This document shows positions 45,531 through 54,515 of a stretch of DNA of 64,000 bases, piece after piece. Origin of the DNA: JANPBY01 sp963851405 (GTDB taxonomy: Bacteria > Actinomycetota > Actinomycetes > DATJPE01). The position numbers and the translations under genes were made by a program. Numbering within the stretch: position 1 is the stretch's first letter; each line of letters opens with the position of its first letter. A model generated the notes under the pieces. That model saw only the letters and a list, made by a program, of their open reading frames with translations. It searched no databases and was not told the DNA's origin. The stretch is from the NCBI GenBank assembly GCA_963851405.1, contig CAWKPB010000005.1:481294-545293 (forward strand), in the 5' to 3' direction.

Positions 45531-46616
45531 TCACACTGAGGTGGCCTCGCCTATCAGACCCTCGAGCGCGGGGTCCCACAGATCGCGCCAGGCCGTGAAG
45601 TTGTGTCCGTCGCGGCCTTCCACGAGCTCGACGCGGCCCGCATTGGCCCTCAGCATTTCCGCCATGGCGCGGTTGTTCTCGAGGTTCTCCTCCCCAAGCC
45701 CCACAGTGATGGTGATGGGCATGTCCACCAGCGGCGATGGGTCGGCTTGCAGCCTGCTCACCGCTTTCAGGACCGCCTCGTAGTAGGGAAAACGACGTTC
45801 TTGAGCGTCGTACTGAGGCAGAAAGAAGGACCCTGACTGGCACATGAGGCCGCTGAACGTGCCCGGGTACGAGGCCGCGGCATGGACGAGGGCAAGGGCA
45901 CCGAGGCTGGCACCGAGCCCGCACACCAAGCCAACCGTTGGTGCGAGCGCGCGGGCAGCGGGCAGGGCCTGTTCCACGAGCGCGGCGGTGTACACCTCGT
46001 TCGCGGAGTATGAGCGGTCACGATCCTGCGGGTGGAGGAGCAGGACTCGGCAGGTCAGCTCTGGCCGGCGCTGAGCGAGCCAACGCAGGTAGTCGCCCAG
46101 CCGGGCGAGTCGCGAATATTCCATTCCGTCATGAACGAGCAGGAGGGGCAGGGGCCGGTCCCATTCCACGTCCGGCGGATTGAGCAGCACGCCAGTCACG
46201 ACTACTCCGGGCACGTCGGTGTCAATGGTGAGGGGCTTGGGGGACCAGGGTGTCGACGCTGCCCCGAGCCACTGGGGAGCGCGATAGCCGGGGAGCTCAA
46301 TCAGGCTTTGATCGCCGAAAACTCCGACCGCCCGACGCTGATTGGAGGGGTCAAGGACCATGACCTCGGAGCCATCCGGGGCCCGGACGATGAATTGGTA
46401 TTCCAGGCGATCCACGGGTGGCCGCGGAATCGTCGCTTGCCAGCAGCCCGAAGAAGCGTAGAAGGCAGGGTCAGCGCCAAAGTCGCGCAGGTGAAACCAG
46501 ACCCTGTCCGGCCGCCGACCCAGCGTCGCCGGACCGACCACGAAACGCAGGTCGCCGCTGGCGGGGTCAACTGTTGGGCCAAGGGCGAGGGGCGGGGCAG
46601 CATTCACGCCGGACAC
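45531..46616 (-). CDS. enterochelin-esterase-like alpha/beta hydrolase
   Basis: At 361 residues this has an N-terminal beta-sandwich like the CBM48/early set part of enterochelin esterases (GDLRFVVGPATLGRRPDRVWFH, core RPDRVWFHLRDF) followed by a catalytic domain with LLVHDGMEYSRLARLGDYL, a nucleophile region GLGASLGALALVHAA and EGRDGHNFTAWRDL with His. It would hydrolyse an ester or amide in the cytosol. Start GTG 46616; the first gene of the esterase/ATP-grasp operon. Confidence 0.8.
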   Translation of the reverse strand: MSGVNAAPPLALGPTVDPASGDLRFVVGPATLGRRPDRVWFHLRDFGADPAFYASSGCWQATIPRPPVDRLEYQFIVRAPDGSEVMVLDPSNQRRAVGVFGDQSLIELPGYRAPQWLGAASTPWSPKPLTIDTDVPGVVVTGVLLNPPDVEWDRPLPLLLVHDGMEYSRLARLGDYLRWLAQRRPELTCRVLLLHPQDRDRSYSANEVYTAALVEQALPAARALAPTVGLVCGLGASLGALALVHAAASYPGTFSGLMCQSGSFFLPQYDAQERRFPYYEAVLKAVSRLQADPSPLVDMPITITVGLGEENLENNRAMAEMLRANAGRVELVEGRDGHNFTAWRDLWDPALEGLIGEATSV

Positions 46617-46662
46617 CCTAGGCGCCGGGGACAGCCGCGTTGACGATCGGAGGGCGAAAGGT

Positions 46663-46699
46663 GAAGGGCCCCTCGAAGTATGAGTTCGAGGGGCCCTTC
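46663..46699. terminator. strong 15-bp hairpin
   Basis: GAAGGGCCCCTCGAA pairs perfectly with TTCGAGGGGCCCTTC around a 7-base loop. It lies 47 bases upstream of the esterase start, so on the minus strand it could end a transcript coming from about 47,000 or act as an attenuator before the esterase operon. Confidence 0.6.
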
Positions 46700-47050
46700 G
46701 TCGACCACTGCCCGATCGGGTGATTGCTCACCCTCTCCGGCCCGCTGTGACACGCGCCCGAGATGCCTAGTTGCCCAGACCTCTCAAGGAGTTGGCCGCC
46801 GTCCGGTCCGTGCGCACTCGCCGCGTCATCACCCGCAGCCCGATCAGGTTGCCCTGAACGGATGGTGCACCGGTCTCCGACCGACCCGCCAGTTGTCGTT
46901 ATGGACCACCTCGGAGGCGGGTTTCCCCGGTCTCTTCGGCTGCTCAGGTTGCCCCTAGCAGGTCCGCCCGTCTTCTGGCGTGGGAGTAGTTCTACGCCCT
47001 AGATCTGTTGTGGCGCAAGGCTTTTCGTAAACAAATTTCGTGTTCTTTTG
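46700..47050. other. non-coding stretch of about 350 bases, possibly a structured transcript
   Basis: No gene with protein-like composition is visible in any frame. On the minus strand, it reads from a possible promoter near 47,030 to the hairpin at 46,663 and contains two copies of GGGCAACCTGA with further GC-rich inverted segments such as CCGGGG...CCCCGG. I compared it from memory with tmRNA, RNase P RNA and 6C RNA and saw no match. Confidence 0.3.
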
Positions 47051-47052
47051 GC

Positions 47053-47115
47053 TATCCACAGGCCGTAGGCTCATCTGCTTCGGTGATCCACAACTCGTCC
47101 ACATGTTCGTCCACA
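47053..47115. repeat. cluster of four DnaA-box-like sites
   Basis: CTATCCACA, TGATCCACA and two copies of TCGTCCACA occur in the same orientation within about 65 bases. They lie next to an AT-rich tract (about 47,020-47,050) unusual for this genome. Actinobacterial DnaA boxes are of the TTGTCCACA type. There is no dnaA or dnaN gene next to it. Confidence 0.45.
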
Positions 47116-47131
47116 GGCGTCTCATGGACGG

Positions 47132-47819
47132 TCAGCGCTGGCCGTAGGCGAGCAGGGCCAACTCGCCCACTCCGTTAACGGCTGCGTGAAAGACGATGGG
47201 TGCCAGCAGGCTGTTGCTACGGGTGCGCAGCCAGCAGAAGACCAGTCCGCCCGCGAACGTGATGAGGAGAGTGCCACCCACCCTCAACCCGGTGCCCACG
47301 AAGCCGTCGCCCACCAGATCCACCACCGTTGCGTTGGCTGGTCCGATGTTCAGTGCGGGCAGTATGTGCCAACACGCGAATATGGCTGAGGAAATCAGGC
47401 TCGCCGTCATCACGTTGCCGTGCCGCCGAAGCAGGCCGAGGAGTACTCCGCGGAAGGCCAACTCTTCAGGGATCACCGTGGCCAGGGGGATGACGACCAG
47501 GGTCTTGAGCAACGCGTCCGCGAGGGAAGGGGCGGGCACGGCGCTGACCGACTCCCGCAAGGCCGGGATGGTGAGCCCGAGCCCCGTACCCCAGCAGCAC
47601 GGCAGCCGCTGCCACGCCGCCCCATCGCAGGCCCTTTCCCCAGGTCTCGCGCTGGAGTCCGAGTTCGTCGGGAGACAGATGCGCGAGTCGGGAGATCAGA
47701 ATCAGACACAGGGTGAGAGCGATCCCGACCACGATGGCGTGCGGAACGACGCGGTTCGCGAGGATATTGGCCGCGATCAGGAGGGCGAGCACTGCGGCCA
47801 GCGTCCGGGCGGGAGTCAC
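47132..47819 (-). CDS. CPBP family intramembrane protease, one frameshift
   Basis: From GTG 47819 the first frame gives membrane helices (TLAAVLALLIAANILANRVV) and a CPBP-like LSPDELGLQRETWGKG. After a one-base shift near 47,580 the second frame continues with GLTIPALRESVSAVP, then the catalytic EELAFRGVLLGLL, a FACWHILPALNIG and IVFHAAVNGVGELALL to the stop at 47,132. These are the conserved motifs of CPBP (CAAX protease/bacteriocin-processing) membrane proteins. The shift lies at TACGGGGCTCGGG, so a sequencing error is likelier than a true mutation. Confidence 0.8.
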
Positions 47820-48041
47820 GACCGACAGTCTGCCGGGCCGCCCGACCTCCCCCGCGGGAAGTCTCTGAGCAGCGCGCCGCAACTGATGGTGTCGGTAGGC
47901 CACGCACCCAGTTTCGCGCAAGCACTCGTGCGCTTCCATGGGCTTCCCCTCAGCCGCGCCCAGAGTGGGCGAGATCCGTGGCTGGTTCACCGAGCGGATG
48001 GTCGGTGCGGCCTTGACCGTTGATCTGGCTACCCTGCGGTC

Positions 48042-50181
48042 ATGACTGACCCTGTGCTCCCATCCCGTGCGCGAGTGGTTGTTGTCGGGGGAGGGGTGAT
48101 CGGCTCCTCGGTGGCCTATCACCTGGCCCATCTCGGTCAAGACGTCTTGCTGCTCGAGCGAGACCGGCTGACGTCCGGGACCACCTGGCACGCGGCGGGC
48201 CTGATGGTCACGTTCGGATCAACCTCTGAGACCTCGACCGAGATGCGGAAGTACACCGCCGATCTCTACTCGCGTCTGGAGGCGGAGACCGGGCAAGCCA
48301 CTGGCTTTCGCCCGGTGGGCTTCATCGAGGTGGCCAGCGACGAGGACCGGCTCGAGGAGTACCGGCGGGTGTCAGCCTTCAACCGACTGTGTGGCGTCGA
48401 CGTCCACGAGATCTCGCCGGCTGAGGTCGGCGAGATGTTCCCCCTGGCTCGCACCGACGATCTGCTGGCGGGCTTCTACGTCGCTGAGGACGGCCGGGCC
48501 AACCCCGTGGACGTCACGATGGCGCTAGCCAAGGGCGCTCGGATGGCGGGGGCCTCGGTCCTCGAAGGCGTTCCGGTCGCCGACGTGCTCATCGACCAGG
48601 GTCGGGTGACCGGGGTACGGACGCCGTACGGCGACGTCGAGTGCGAGGTCGTCGTCAACTGCGCCGGCATGTGGGCCAGACAGCTCGGCGCCGCAAGCGG
48701 CGTCAACATTCCCCTCCAGGCAGCTGAGCACTACTACCTGATCACCGAGGAGATGCCCGAGGTCTCGCGGGACTGGCCGGTGCTTGAGGACCCCTCTCAC
48801 CACGGCTACTTCCGCGAGGAGGGTGGCGGCCTGATGATCGGGATGTTCGAGCCGATCTGCGCCCCCTGGAAGGTCGGCGGGATCCCCGAGGACTTCTCCT
48901 TCGGAGAGCTCCCACCGGACTGGGATCGGATGGGGCCGTACCTGGAGAAGGCCATGTCGCGGGTCCCCAGGTCCATGGAGGTGGGGATCCGGAAGTTCTT
49001 CTGCGGACCAGAGAGCTTCACGGCCGACCTCCAGCCCGTGGTCGGCGAGGCTCCGGAAGTACGGAACTACTTCGTTGCTGCCGGTCTGAACTCGATCGGC
49101 ATCCTTACCGGTGGTGGGCTCGGCCGCGCGCTGGCGCACTGGATCGTGGAGGGGCATCCCGACATCGACGTCACCGGCTTCAACATTGATCGCCTCCACA
49201 CCTATCAGGCGACGCCTGAGTACCGCGCGACGCGGACCGTGGAGTCGCTCGGTTCGGTCTACCTGTGCCACTACCCGACCAAGTCCATGCAGACAGCACG
49301 TGGCGCCAAGGTGTCGGCGCTCCATGACCGCCTGGTCGCGCAGCGCGCGTACTTCCGGGATGTCAGCGGGTGGGAGGGTGCCGATTGGTATGCCCCTGAG
49401 GGTGTCCAGCCGGTGGTGGATGCGTTGTCATGGGGGCGGCAGAACTGGTTCCCGTACTGGCGTGAGGAGCACGAAGCGGCGCGCAGCGGTGTGATCGCGA
49501 TGGACATGTCCTTCATGGCGAAGTTCCGGGTGCAGGGCCGAGATGCGGGGCGTGTCCTCAATCAGTTGTCCGCGGCCGACATCGACGGTGAGTCCGGTCG
49601 CATCACCTATACACAGTGGCTCAATGAACTCGGACGGCTCGAGGCCGACCTGACGGTCACCAAGTTGGCCGGCGACAGTTTTTGGGTTGTCGCCTCGGAT
49701 ACGGCGCACCGGCACGTCGAGACGTTGATGCGTAGGCAGATCGGCGACGCCCACGCGTTCGTCACCGACGTGACCTCGGGATTCGCCCAACTGAAATGTG
49801 CAGGGGCCACGATCACGGGAGCTGCTCCAGTCGCTCACGTCCGCGGATCTGTCCGACGCGGCTTTTCCGTTCCGTACGGCTCGCGAGATCGAGATCGGTT
49901 ACGCACGGGTGTTGTGCGTGCGCATCACCTATCTGGGGGAGTTGGGCTACGAGCTCTACATCCCCACCGAGCAAGCGGCGCATGTTTACGACCGGATCGT
50001 CGCTGCCGGGGAGGCGCGACGGGCTGCGGCATGCCCGGGCTCAAGGCCTTGGCCAGTTTGCGCATGGAGAAGGGTTATCGCGACTACGGCCATGACATCG
50101 ACAACACCGACACGGGTGCTCGAAGCAGGGCTCGGTTTCGCGGTCAGCCTGGACAAGGCCGGGGGCTTCGTAGGGCGAGAC
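48042..50181 (+). CDS. dimethylglycine/sarcosine dehydrogenase-like FAD and GcvT protein, frameshifted and cut at seam
   Basis: Residues 1 to about 400 are a DAO-type FAD domain (VVVVGGGVIGSSVAYHLAHLG, GTTWHAAGLM, with the covalent-flavin-like region). From about 420, a GcvT-like domain follows (ARSGVIAMDMSFMAKFRVQG). This layout oxidises N-methylglycines such as dimethylglycine and passes the methyl group to tetrahydrofolate. From 49,795 the frame shifts (to QGPRSRELLQSLTSADLSDA), then again near 50,025 and 50,120, where runs GCCCGGG and ACGGGTG each seem to have one base too many. The reading ends in AGGFVGRD at the seam, short of the normal 800 or so residues. Confidence 0.85.
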
Positions 50182-50195
50182 CATGTTGTGGAGCC
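50170..50195. other. assembly seam 1: actinobacterial DNA joined to a reversed relA/spoT fragment
   Basis: The plus-strand GcvT sequence ends at GGCGAGAC (about 50,180) in the middle of its C-terminal domain. Immediately afterwards the minus strand reads into the middle of a (p)ppGpp synthetase at DRLHNM. Neither gene is complete and no repeat or transposase lies at the point. Confidence 0.85.
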
Positions 50196-50613
50196 GATCG
50201 GCCAGCTTGATGAGCAGGATGCGGATGTCCTTCGACATCGCCAGCAACATCTTGCGGAAGTTCTCGGCCTGTCGTTCCCGCACCGACGTGAACTCGATCT
50301 TGGAGATCTTGGTCAGGCCGTCGACCAGGAAGGCCACCTCGTCACCGAACAGGCGCTCGATCTCCTCGACGGTGCTGAGAGTGTCCTCGACGGTGTCGTG
50401 GAGCAGGCCGGCGGCGACGCAGACGTCGTCCATCCGCATGTCGACGAGCAGGCCCGCAACCTCGAGAGGGTGCACCAGGTAGGGCTCGCCGGAGAGGCGC
50501 TCCTGGCCCTCGTGCACCTTCGCCGAGTAGACGTAGGCGCGCTGGAGCAGGGACAGATCGCTGGTCGGATCGTACTCCAGCACGCGGTCGGCGATGTCGT
50601 TGAAGCGCAGCAC
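50182..50613 (-). CDS. RelA/SpoT (p)ppGpp synthetase/hydrolase, N-terminal HD part only
   Basis: From GTG 50613, 144 codons read VLRFNDIADRVLEYDPTSDL, then KVHEGQERLSGEPYLVHPLE, AAGLLHDTVEDT and AMSKDIRILLIKLADRLHNM, the HD hydrolase domain of bifunctional Rel/SpoT enzymes. The family is about 700 residues, so most of it is missing: the frame leaves the protein at the seam (about 50,182). A ribosome-site-like purine stretch (AAAAGGGTCAG) precedes the GTG. It would follow gmk on the same strand as in many Proteobacteria, although rpoZ is absent between them. Confidence 0.9.
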
Positions 50614-50689
50614 CTGACCCTTTTCCCCTTTTATATCAAGCCCTTGTGCAAGGCTACCGGAGCCGGGACGGGCCGTCCATCGGCTCAGC

Positions 50690-51345
50690 CCGCGGCCTTC
50701 ACACCCAGGCGGCGCCCGGCGGCCGCCGGATCGAAGCGCCCGCGAGCGCCGCCGCGTCCCCGCTGCGCTCGCTGGCGATGATTTCGGCCACCTCGGCGAC
50801 GCAGCGCTCGAGGTCGTCGTTGACGACCGCGTAGTCGAAGATCGCGGATGGCGCCTCGAGCTCTTCGCCGGGCCAGCGCGAGGCGGCGGCGGATCCTGCT
50901 CGGACGCGTCGCGTCCCGCGCCCGCGCAGGCGCGCGCTCGAGCTCGCCGGGCGACGGCGGCAGCAGGAAGATGAAGCGCGCGTCGTCGCGGCGCTGCCGG
51001 ACCTGGGCCGCGCCCCTGCACCTCGATCTCGAGGAGCACGTCGCGGCCCCGGCGCGCGGCTCTGTCGAGCGCTGCGCAGCTCGTCCCGTAGTGGTTGCCG
51101 TTGTACTCCGCGTACTCGAGGAAGGCGCCCGCCGTCGACGAGCTCGCTCGAACCGCTCGGGCGATGACGAAGCTGGTAGTCGACGCCGTCGCTCTCACCG
51201 GCGCGCGGCTGCCGCGTCGTGTGGGAGACCGAGAACCGGAGGTCCGGGATCGGGCCACGAGCAGCGCCGGCAGACGGTCGTCTTGCCCGGTGCCCGACGG
51301 CGCCGCGATCACGAACGGGATGCCGCGGCGCCGGTCGCACCGGCT
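50690..51345 (-). CDS. gmk: guanylate kinase, several frameshifts
   Basis: Pieces of guanylate kinase follow one another in different frames: GIPFVIAAPSGTG with the P-loop near 51,330, SVSHTTRQPRAGESDGVDYQ near 51,220, GAFLEYAEYNGNHYGTS near 51,120, GRDVLLEIEVQG near 51,040 and FDYAVVNDDLERCVAEVAEI near 50,820. The P-loop should read GTGKTT, but one extra G in GGGCAAGACGACC breaks the frame, and similar slips recur. The enzyme makes GDP from GMP and ATP. The order yicC-remA-gmk-spoT is a usual one, so the gene is probably intact in the organism. Confidence 0.85.
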
Positions 51346-51374
51346 ACGACTCGCCGGCACCGTTCGTCGCCCTG

Positions 51375-51600
51375 CTCGAGGCGCGCGGCGATGGTCTCGG
51401 GGTTGATCGCCGACAGGATCACGTGGTCGCTGTCCGTGACGAGGATCGAGCGCGTGCGGCGGCCCTGGGTGGCGTCGACGAGCTTGCCGCGCTTCCCGGC
51501 CTCGCTCGCGCAGGCGGCGCATCGGCGACGAGACCGGGGCGAGACGATCGCGATCACCCGGGCGGCCGCGCACGAGGTTGCCGTAGCCGATGTTGACCAT
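51375..51600 (-). CDS. remA: RemA/DUF370 family protein, frameshifted
   Basis: ATG 51600 opens with MVNIGYGNLVRG, the DUF370 start, and after slips continues with VIAIVSP, MRRLRE, GKLVDATQGRRTRSILVTDS and HVILSAINPETIAARLE. Assembled, it gives the normal length of about 90 residues. RemA-type proteins bind DNA as oligomers; this one lies between yicC and gmk as in Firmicutes and deltaproteobacteria. Confidence 0.85.
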
Positions 51601-51652
51601 GGGAGGAGCCCGCGATCGTCTCGGGACCGCCGGCCCCGGCGGGCGTCGCGCC

Positions 51653-52549
51653 CTACTCAACGTTCTGGACCTGCTCGCGGATGCGCTCGATCTCGGTCTT
51701 GAGCTCGACGACCCGGTGCGCGATCGGCGACGTCGTTCGCCCTTCGAGCCGATCGTGTTGGCCTCTCGCGACCGAACTCCTGCAGCAGGAAGTCGAGCCG
51801 TCGCCCGACCGGCCGCCGGCCCGGCACCCTCGAGGATCGTCCCGAACTGGTCGACGTGGCTCCGCAGCCGCACGAGCTCCTCGGTGATGTCGAGACGGTC
51901 CGGCGGCGATCACGATCTCCTGGTGGAGCCGCGCCGGGTCGACAGGCCCGGTCCCGCGACGAGCTGCTCGGCGCGCTTGCGGAGCTTCTCGCGACGCGCT
52001 CTCCTGCACGCTCCCCGAGCGGGCCATCACCTGCTCGACCAGCTCGTCGACGCGCGCCACCCGCGCGCGCAGGTCGCGCTCGAGCGCGTCGCCCTCTGCG
52101 CGCCGCATCGCGTCGAGGGAATCGAGCGCGGCGGCAACGGCCTCGAGCAGTACCGACGGCAGGTCGTCGTCGGGAAAATCCCGGTCGGTGAGACGCGCCA
52201 CCCCGGGCAACCCCAGCAGGGTGTCGATGGAGAGGACCCCGCCGCCGAGCCCCTCGGACTCCTTCAGCTCGGCCGCCGCCCGGGCGTAGGCCCGCGCCGC
52301 CTCGCGGTCGATCTCGAGGCGTTGCAACGGCGCGCCGGCATCCGGGGCGGTGATGGTGACGTCGACCTTGCCCCGGTCGACCCGCGCCTGGACCAGCTGC
52401 TTGACCTCCTGCTCGAATCCCGCGAGGCCCCGGGGCATCCGGGCCCGCACGTCGAGATGCCGGTGGTTCACCGAGCGCGCCTCGACGTCGAAATTCACCC
52501 CGGCGACCTCGAAGGACGCCCGCCCGAACCCCGTCATGCTGCGAATCAT
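51653..52549 (-). CDS. yicC: YicC/YloC family endoribonuclease
   Basis: ATG 52549 starts MIRSMTGFGRASFEVAGVNF, the YicC signature, then ARSVNHRHLDVRARMPRGLA and DFPDDDLPSVLLEAVAAALD, ending VELKTEIERIREQVQNVE near 51,660. Between about 51,990 and 51,720 the frame is lost and regained, again consistent with base-calling errors. YicC cleaves or guides the degradation of RNA. Its start overlaps the stop of hldA. Confidence 0.9.
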   Translation of the reverse strand: MIRSMTGFGRASFEVAGVNFDVEARSVNHRHLDVRARMPRGLAGFEQEVKQLVQARVDRGKVDVTITAPDAGAPLQRLEIDREAARAYARAAAELKESEGLGGGVLSIDTLLGLPGVARLTDRDFPDDDLPSVLLEAVAAALDSLDAMRRAEGDALERDLRARVARVDELVEQVMARSGSVQESASREAPQARRAARRGTGPVDPARLHQEIVIAAGPSRHHRGARAAAEPRRPVRDDPRGCRAGGRSGDGSTSCCRSSVARGQHDRLEGRTTSPIAHRVVELKTEIERIREQVQNVE

Positions 52550-53556
52550 GCTGGCTCCTTCACGGCGGCGACTGCAGCGGGCAGCAGCGCGCGCACTTCG
52601 TCGGCACTGGCCGTCGCCGTACCGAATTTCCCGATGGCGACGCCGGCCGCCGCGTTGGCCAGCACGGCGGCCTCGAAGAGGTCGGCGCCGGCGCAGAGGG
52701 CCAGGGCCAACGCTGCCATGGCGGTATCGCCGGCTCCCTGGACGTCGTAGACCTCCCGGGGAACGGTCGGAACGTCGACGGCCCCCTGCCCCGCCCGGAG
52801 GACGGTCATGCCGTTTGCGCCCCGGGTGACGACGACGTCGCCGCCGCCGATCCGCTTCTGCAACCGCGCCGCCGCCGCGGCCAGGTGGAAAGCGTCGCGG
52901 ATCGCCATGCCCGTCAGGGCCTCGGCCTCCCGCAGGTTCGGCTTCAGCAGCGCGGCGCCGCGAAACGGCGCGACCCGGTCCTTGGGGTCCACCATCACCG
53001 GCACGTCCGCAGCCGCCGCGTCGCGGAGCAGCGCCGACGCGAGGCGCTGGGACAGCACCCCCTTGCCGTAGTCCGCGAACACCACCGCCCGGGCGCCGGC
53101 CGCGGCGTCCCGAACCCGCTCCCGCAGGCAGCGAGCGATCGCCGGCGCCGGCTCCTCGACCGACTCGCGGTCGAGGCGGACCACCTGTTGGGCGCGGGCC
53201 ACGATGCGGGCCTTGTGGGTCGTGGGGCGCCCGGGGGCCACCACCAGCTGCGACGAATCGAGGCCCAGGCCGTCCATCAGGTCGCGCACGCAGGCTCCGG
53301 CCTCGTCGTCGCCGACCACGCCGCAGACGGCGACCCGCGCCCCGAGGCTCGCGGCGTTGCGCGCCACGTTGGCCGCCCCCCCCAGGGCCAGCGACTGCTC
53401 CTTCACCTGAACGACGGGGACCGGCGCTTCGGGGCTGACCCGCGTGACGTCTCCCAGGATGAACTCGTCGAGGACGACGTCCCCCACCACCAGCAACCGC
53501 AGGCCCGCGATGTCCGCGAGCACGCGGGTGAGCCGCGCGAGCAGGGAATCGCTCAC
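52546..53556 (-). CDS. hldA: D-glycero-beta-D-manno-heptose-7-phosphate kinase
   Basis: The product (336 residues) has a PfkB-type sugar kinase fold: VVGDVVLDEFILGDVTRVSP near 25, LGGAANVARNAASLGARVAV near 55, PVMVDPKD near 170 and YDVQGAGDTAMAALALAL near 265 with catalytic Asp. DVTRISPEAPVPV-type wording is diagnostic of RfaE1/HldA. It lacks the C-terminal nucleotidyltransferase of HldE. It phosphorylates heptose-7-phosphate for inner-core LPS. Starts GTG 53556, overlapping the glycosyltransferase stop. Confidence 0.93.
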   Translation of the reverse strand: MSDSLLARLTRVLADIAGLRLLVVGDVVLDEFILGDVTRVSPEAPVPVVQVKEQSLALGGAANVARNAASLGARVAVCGVVGDDEAGACVRDLMDGLGLDSSQLVVAPGRPTTHKARIVARAQQVVRLDRESVEEPAPAIARCLRERVRDAAAGARAVVFADYGKGVLSQRLASALLRDAAAADVPVMVDPKDRVAPFRGAALLKPNLREAEALTGMAIRDAFHLAAAAARLQKRIGGGDVVVTRGANGMTVLRAGQGAVDVPTVPREVYDVQGAGDTAMAALALALCAGADLFEAAVLANAAAGVAIGKFGTATASADEVRALLPAAVAAVKEPA

Positions 53557-54515
53557 CGCGGCCCCGGCGACGCGGTCGCGGCGAGGCCCGGACCGGCCGG
53601 GCAGCCGCGCAGGTGCCAGCGCAACACGCCGAGATGGCTGCGCCAGCGGACGCGCCAGGTCGGCGACAGTGCCGCCGGCAGCGAGAAGGCGAGACCGTAC
53701 CAGCCACTCTTCAAGACGCGCATCGCCATCACCACCGCCGTCGCGGCGGAGCCGCGACTCGAGCGAAAGTATCGATAGAGCGAGCGATGGTACTCGATCC
53801 GGCTTCCGGCCGGGTCCACGCGCTTGCTGCTGGCTCCGGAAACGTGGGAGACGTGGGCGCCGGGAACGTGGACCACGCGCCAGCCTGCGGCCCGGGCCCG
53901 CCGGCACCACTCGGTGTCCTCCAGGTAGAAGAAGTAGTCCTCCGGCAGGGGGCCGACGTCGTCGATCATGCGCCGGCGCGCGAAGAGGGCGGCGCCGGTG
54001 ATCGCCTCCACGTCGAGGGGCGCGTTCCCGACCCAGCGCTTCGACGGGAAGCGGCGCCGGGCGACCCACTGCAGCAGCGACTTGGGCACGACTTCCGAGA
54101 GGAGCGTCGGAAGATTGTGGATCGAGTTCTGCCGTCGGCCGTCTGGATGGAGCAGCTGCGGCCCGACGACACCGACACCCGGGTCGCCGTCCAACACCGC
54201 GAGGCAGGCCTCGACGGCGCCGGGGAGCAACCGGGCATCGCTGTTGAGCAGCAGCACATGGCGCCCCCGGGCCCCGCGCAACCCGCGGTTGCAGCCTGCC
54301 GCGAAGCCGACGTTGCGGTCGAGGGCGATCACCTCGACGTTCGGAAAGGCCCGCCCCACGGCGGCGACGGTGCCGTCCCCGGAGCCGTTGTCGACGAGCC
54401 GCAGCTCGGCGCGGATGCACCCCTGCGGCGCCAGCGCCTCGCAGAGCGACGCCAGGCATGCGAGCACCAGGTCGCGGGTGTTGAAGCTGACGACGACGAC
54501 GGTGAGATCCATCAT
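53553..54515 (-). CDS. GT2-family glycosyltransferase (rhamnosyltransferase-like)
   Basis: The 320-residue enzyme has a GT-A fold: VVVVSFNTRDLVLACLASL at the start, LDRNVGFAAGCNRGLRGARG near 70, LLLNSDARLLPGAVEACL (the DxD-like NSDA) near 95, ITGAALFARRRMIDDVG near 180 and FYLEDTEWCRRARAAGW near 200. These are WcaE/RfbF-type features. It would add a sugar to LPS or another surface glycan at the inner membrane. Overlaps hldA and the heptosyltransferase. Confidence 0.9.
   Translation of the reverse strand: MMDLTVVVVSFNTRDLVLACLASLCEALAPQGCIRAELRLVDNGSGDGTVAAVGRAFPNVEVIALDRNVGFAAGCNRGLRGARGRHVLLLNSDARLLPGAVEACLAVLDGDPGVGVVGPQLLHPDGRRQNSIHNLPTLLSEVVPKSLLQWVARRRFPSKRWVGNAPLDVEAITGAALFARRRMIDDVGPLPEDYFFYLEDTEWCRRARAAGWRVVHVPGAHVSHVSGASSKRVDPAGSRIEYHRSLYRYFRSSRGSAATAVVMAMRVLKSGWYGLAFSLPAALSPTWRVRWRSHLGVLRWHLRGCPAGPGLAATASPGPR

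Noticed and set aside
46700..47050. tmRNA, RNase P RNA or 6C RNA
   Set aside because: None of the conserved cores I remember (for example the RNase P GAGGAAAGTCCGG stretch or a tRNA-like CCA end) is present on either strand.
47053..47115. Chromosomal oriC
   Set aside because: No dnaA, dnaN or other origin-linked gene is adjacent and only four imperfect boxes are seen; reported only as a finding to check.
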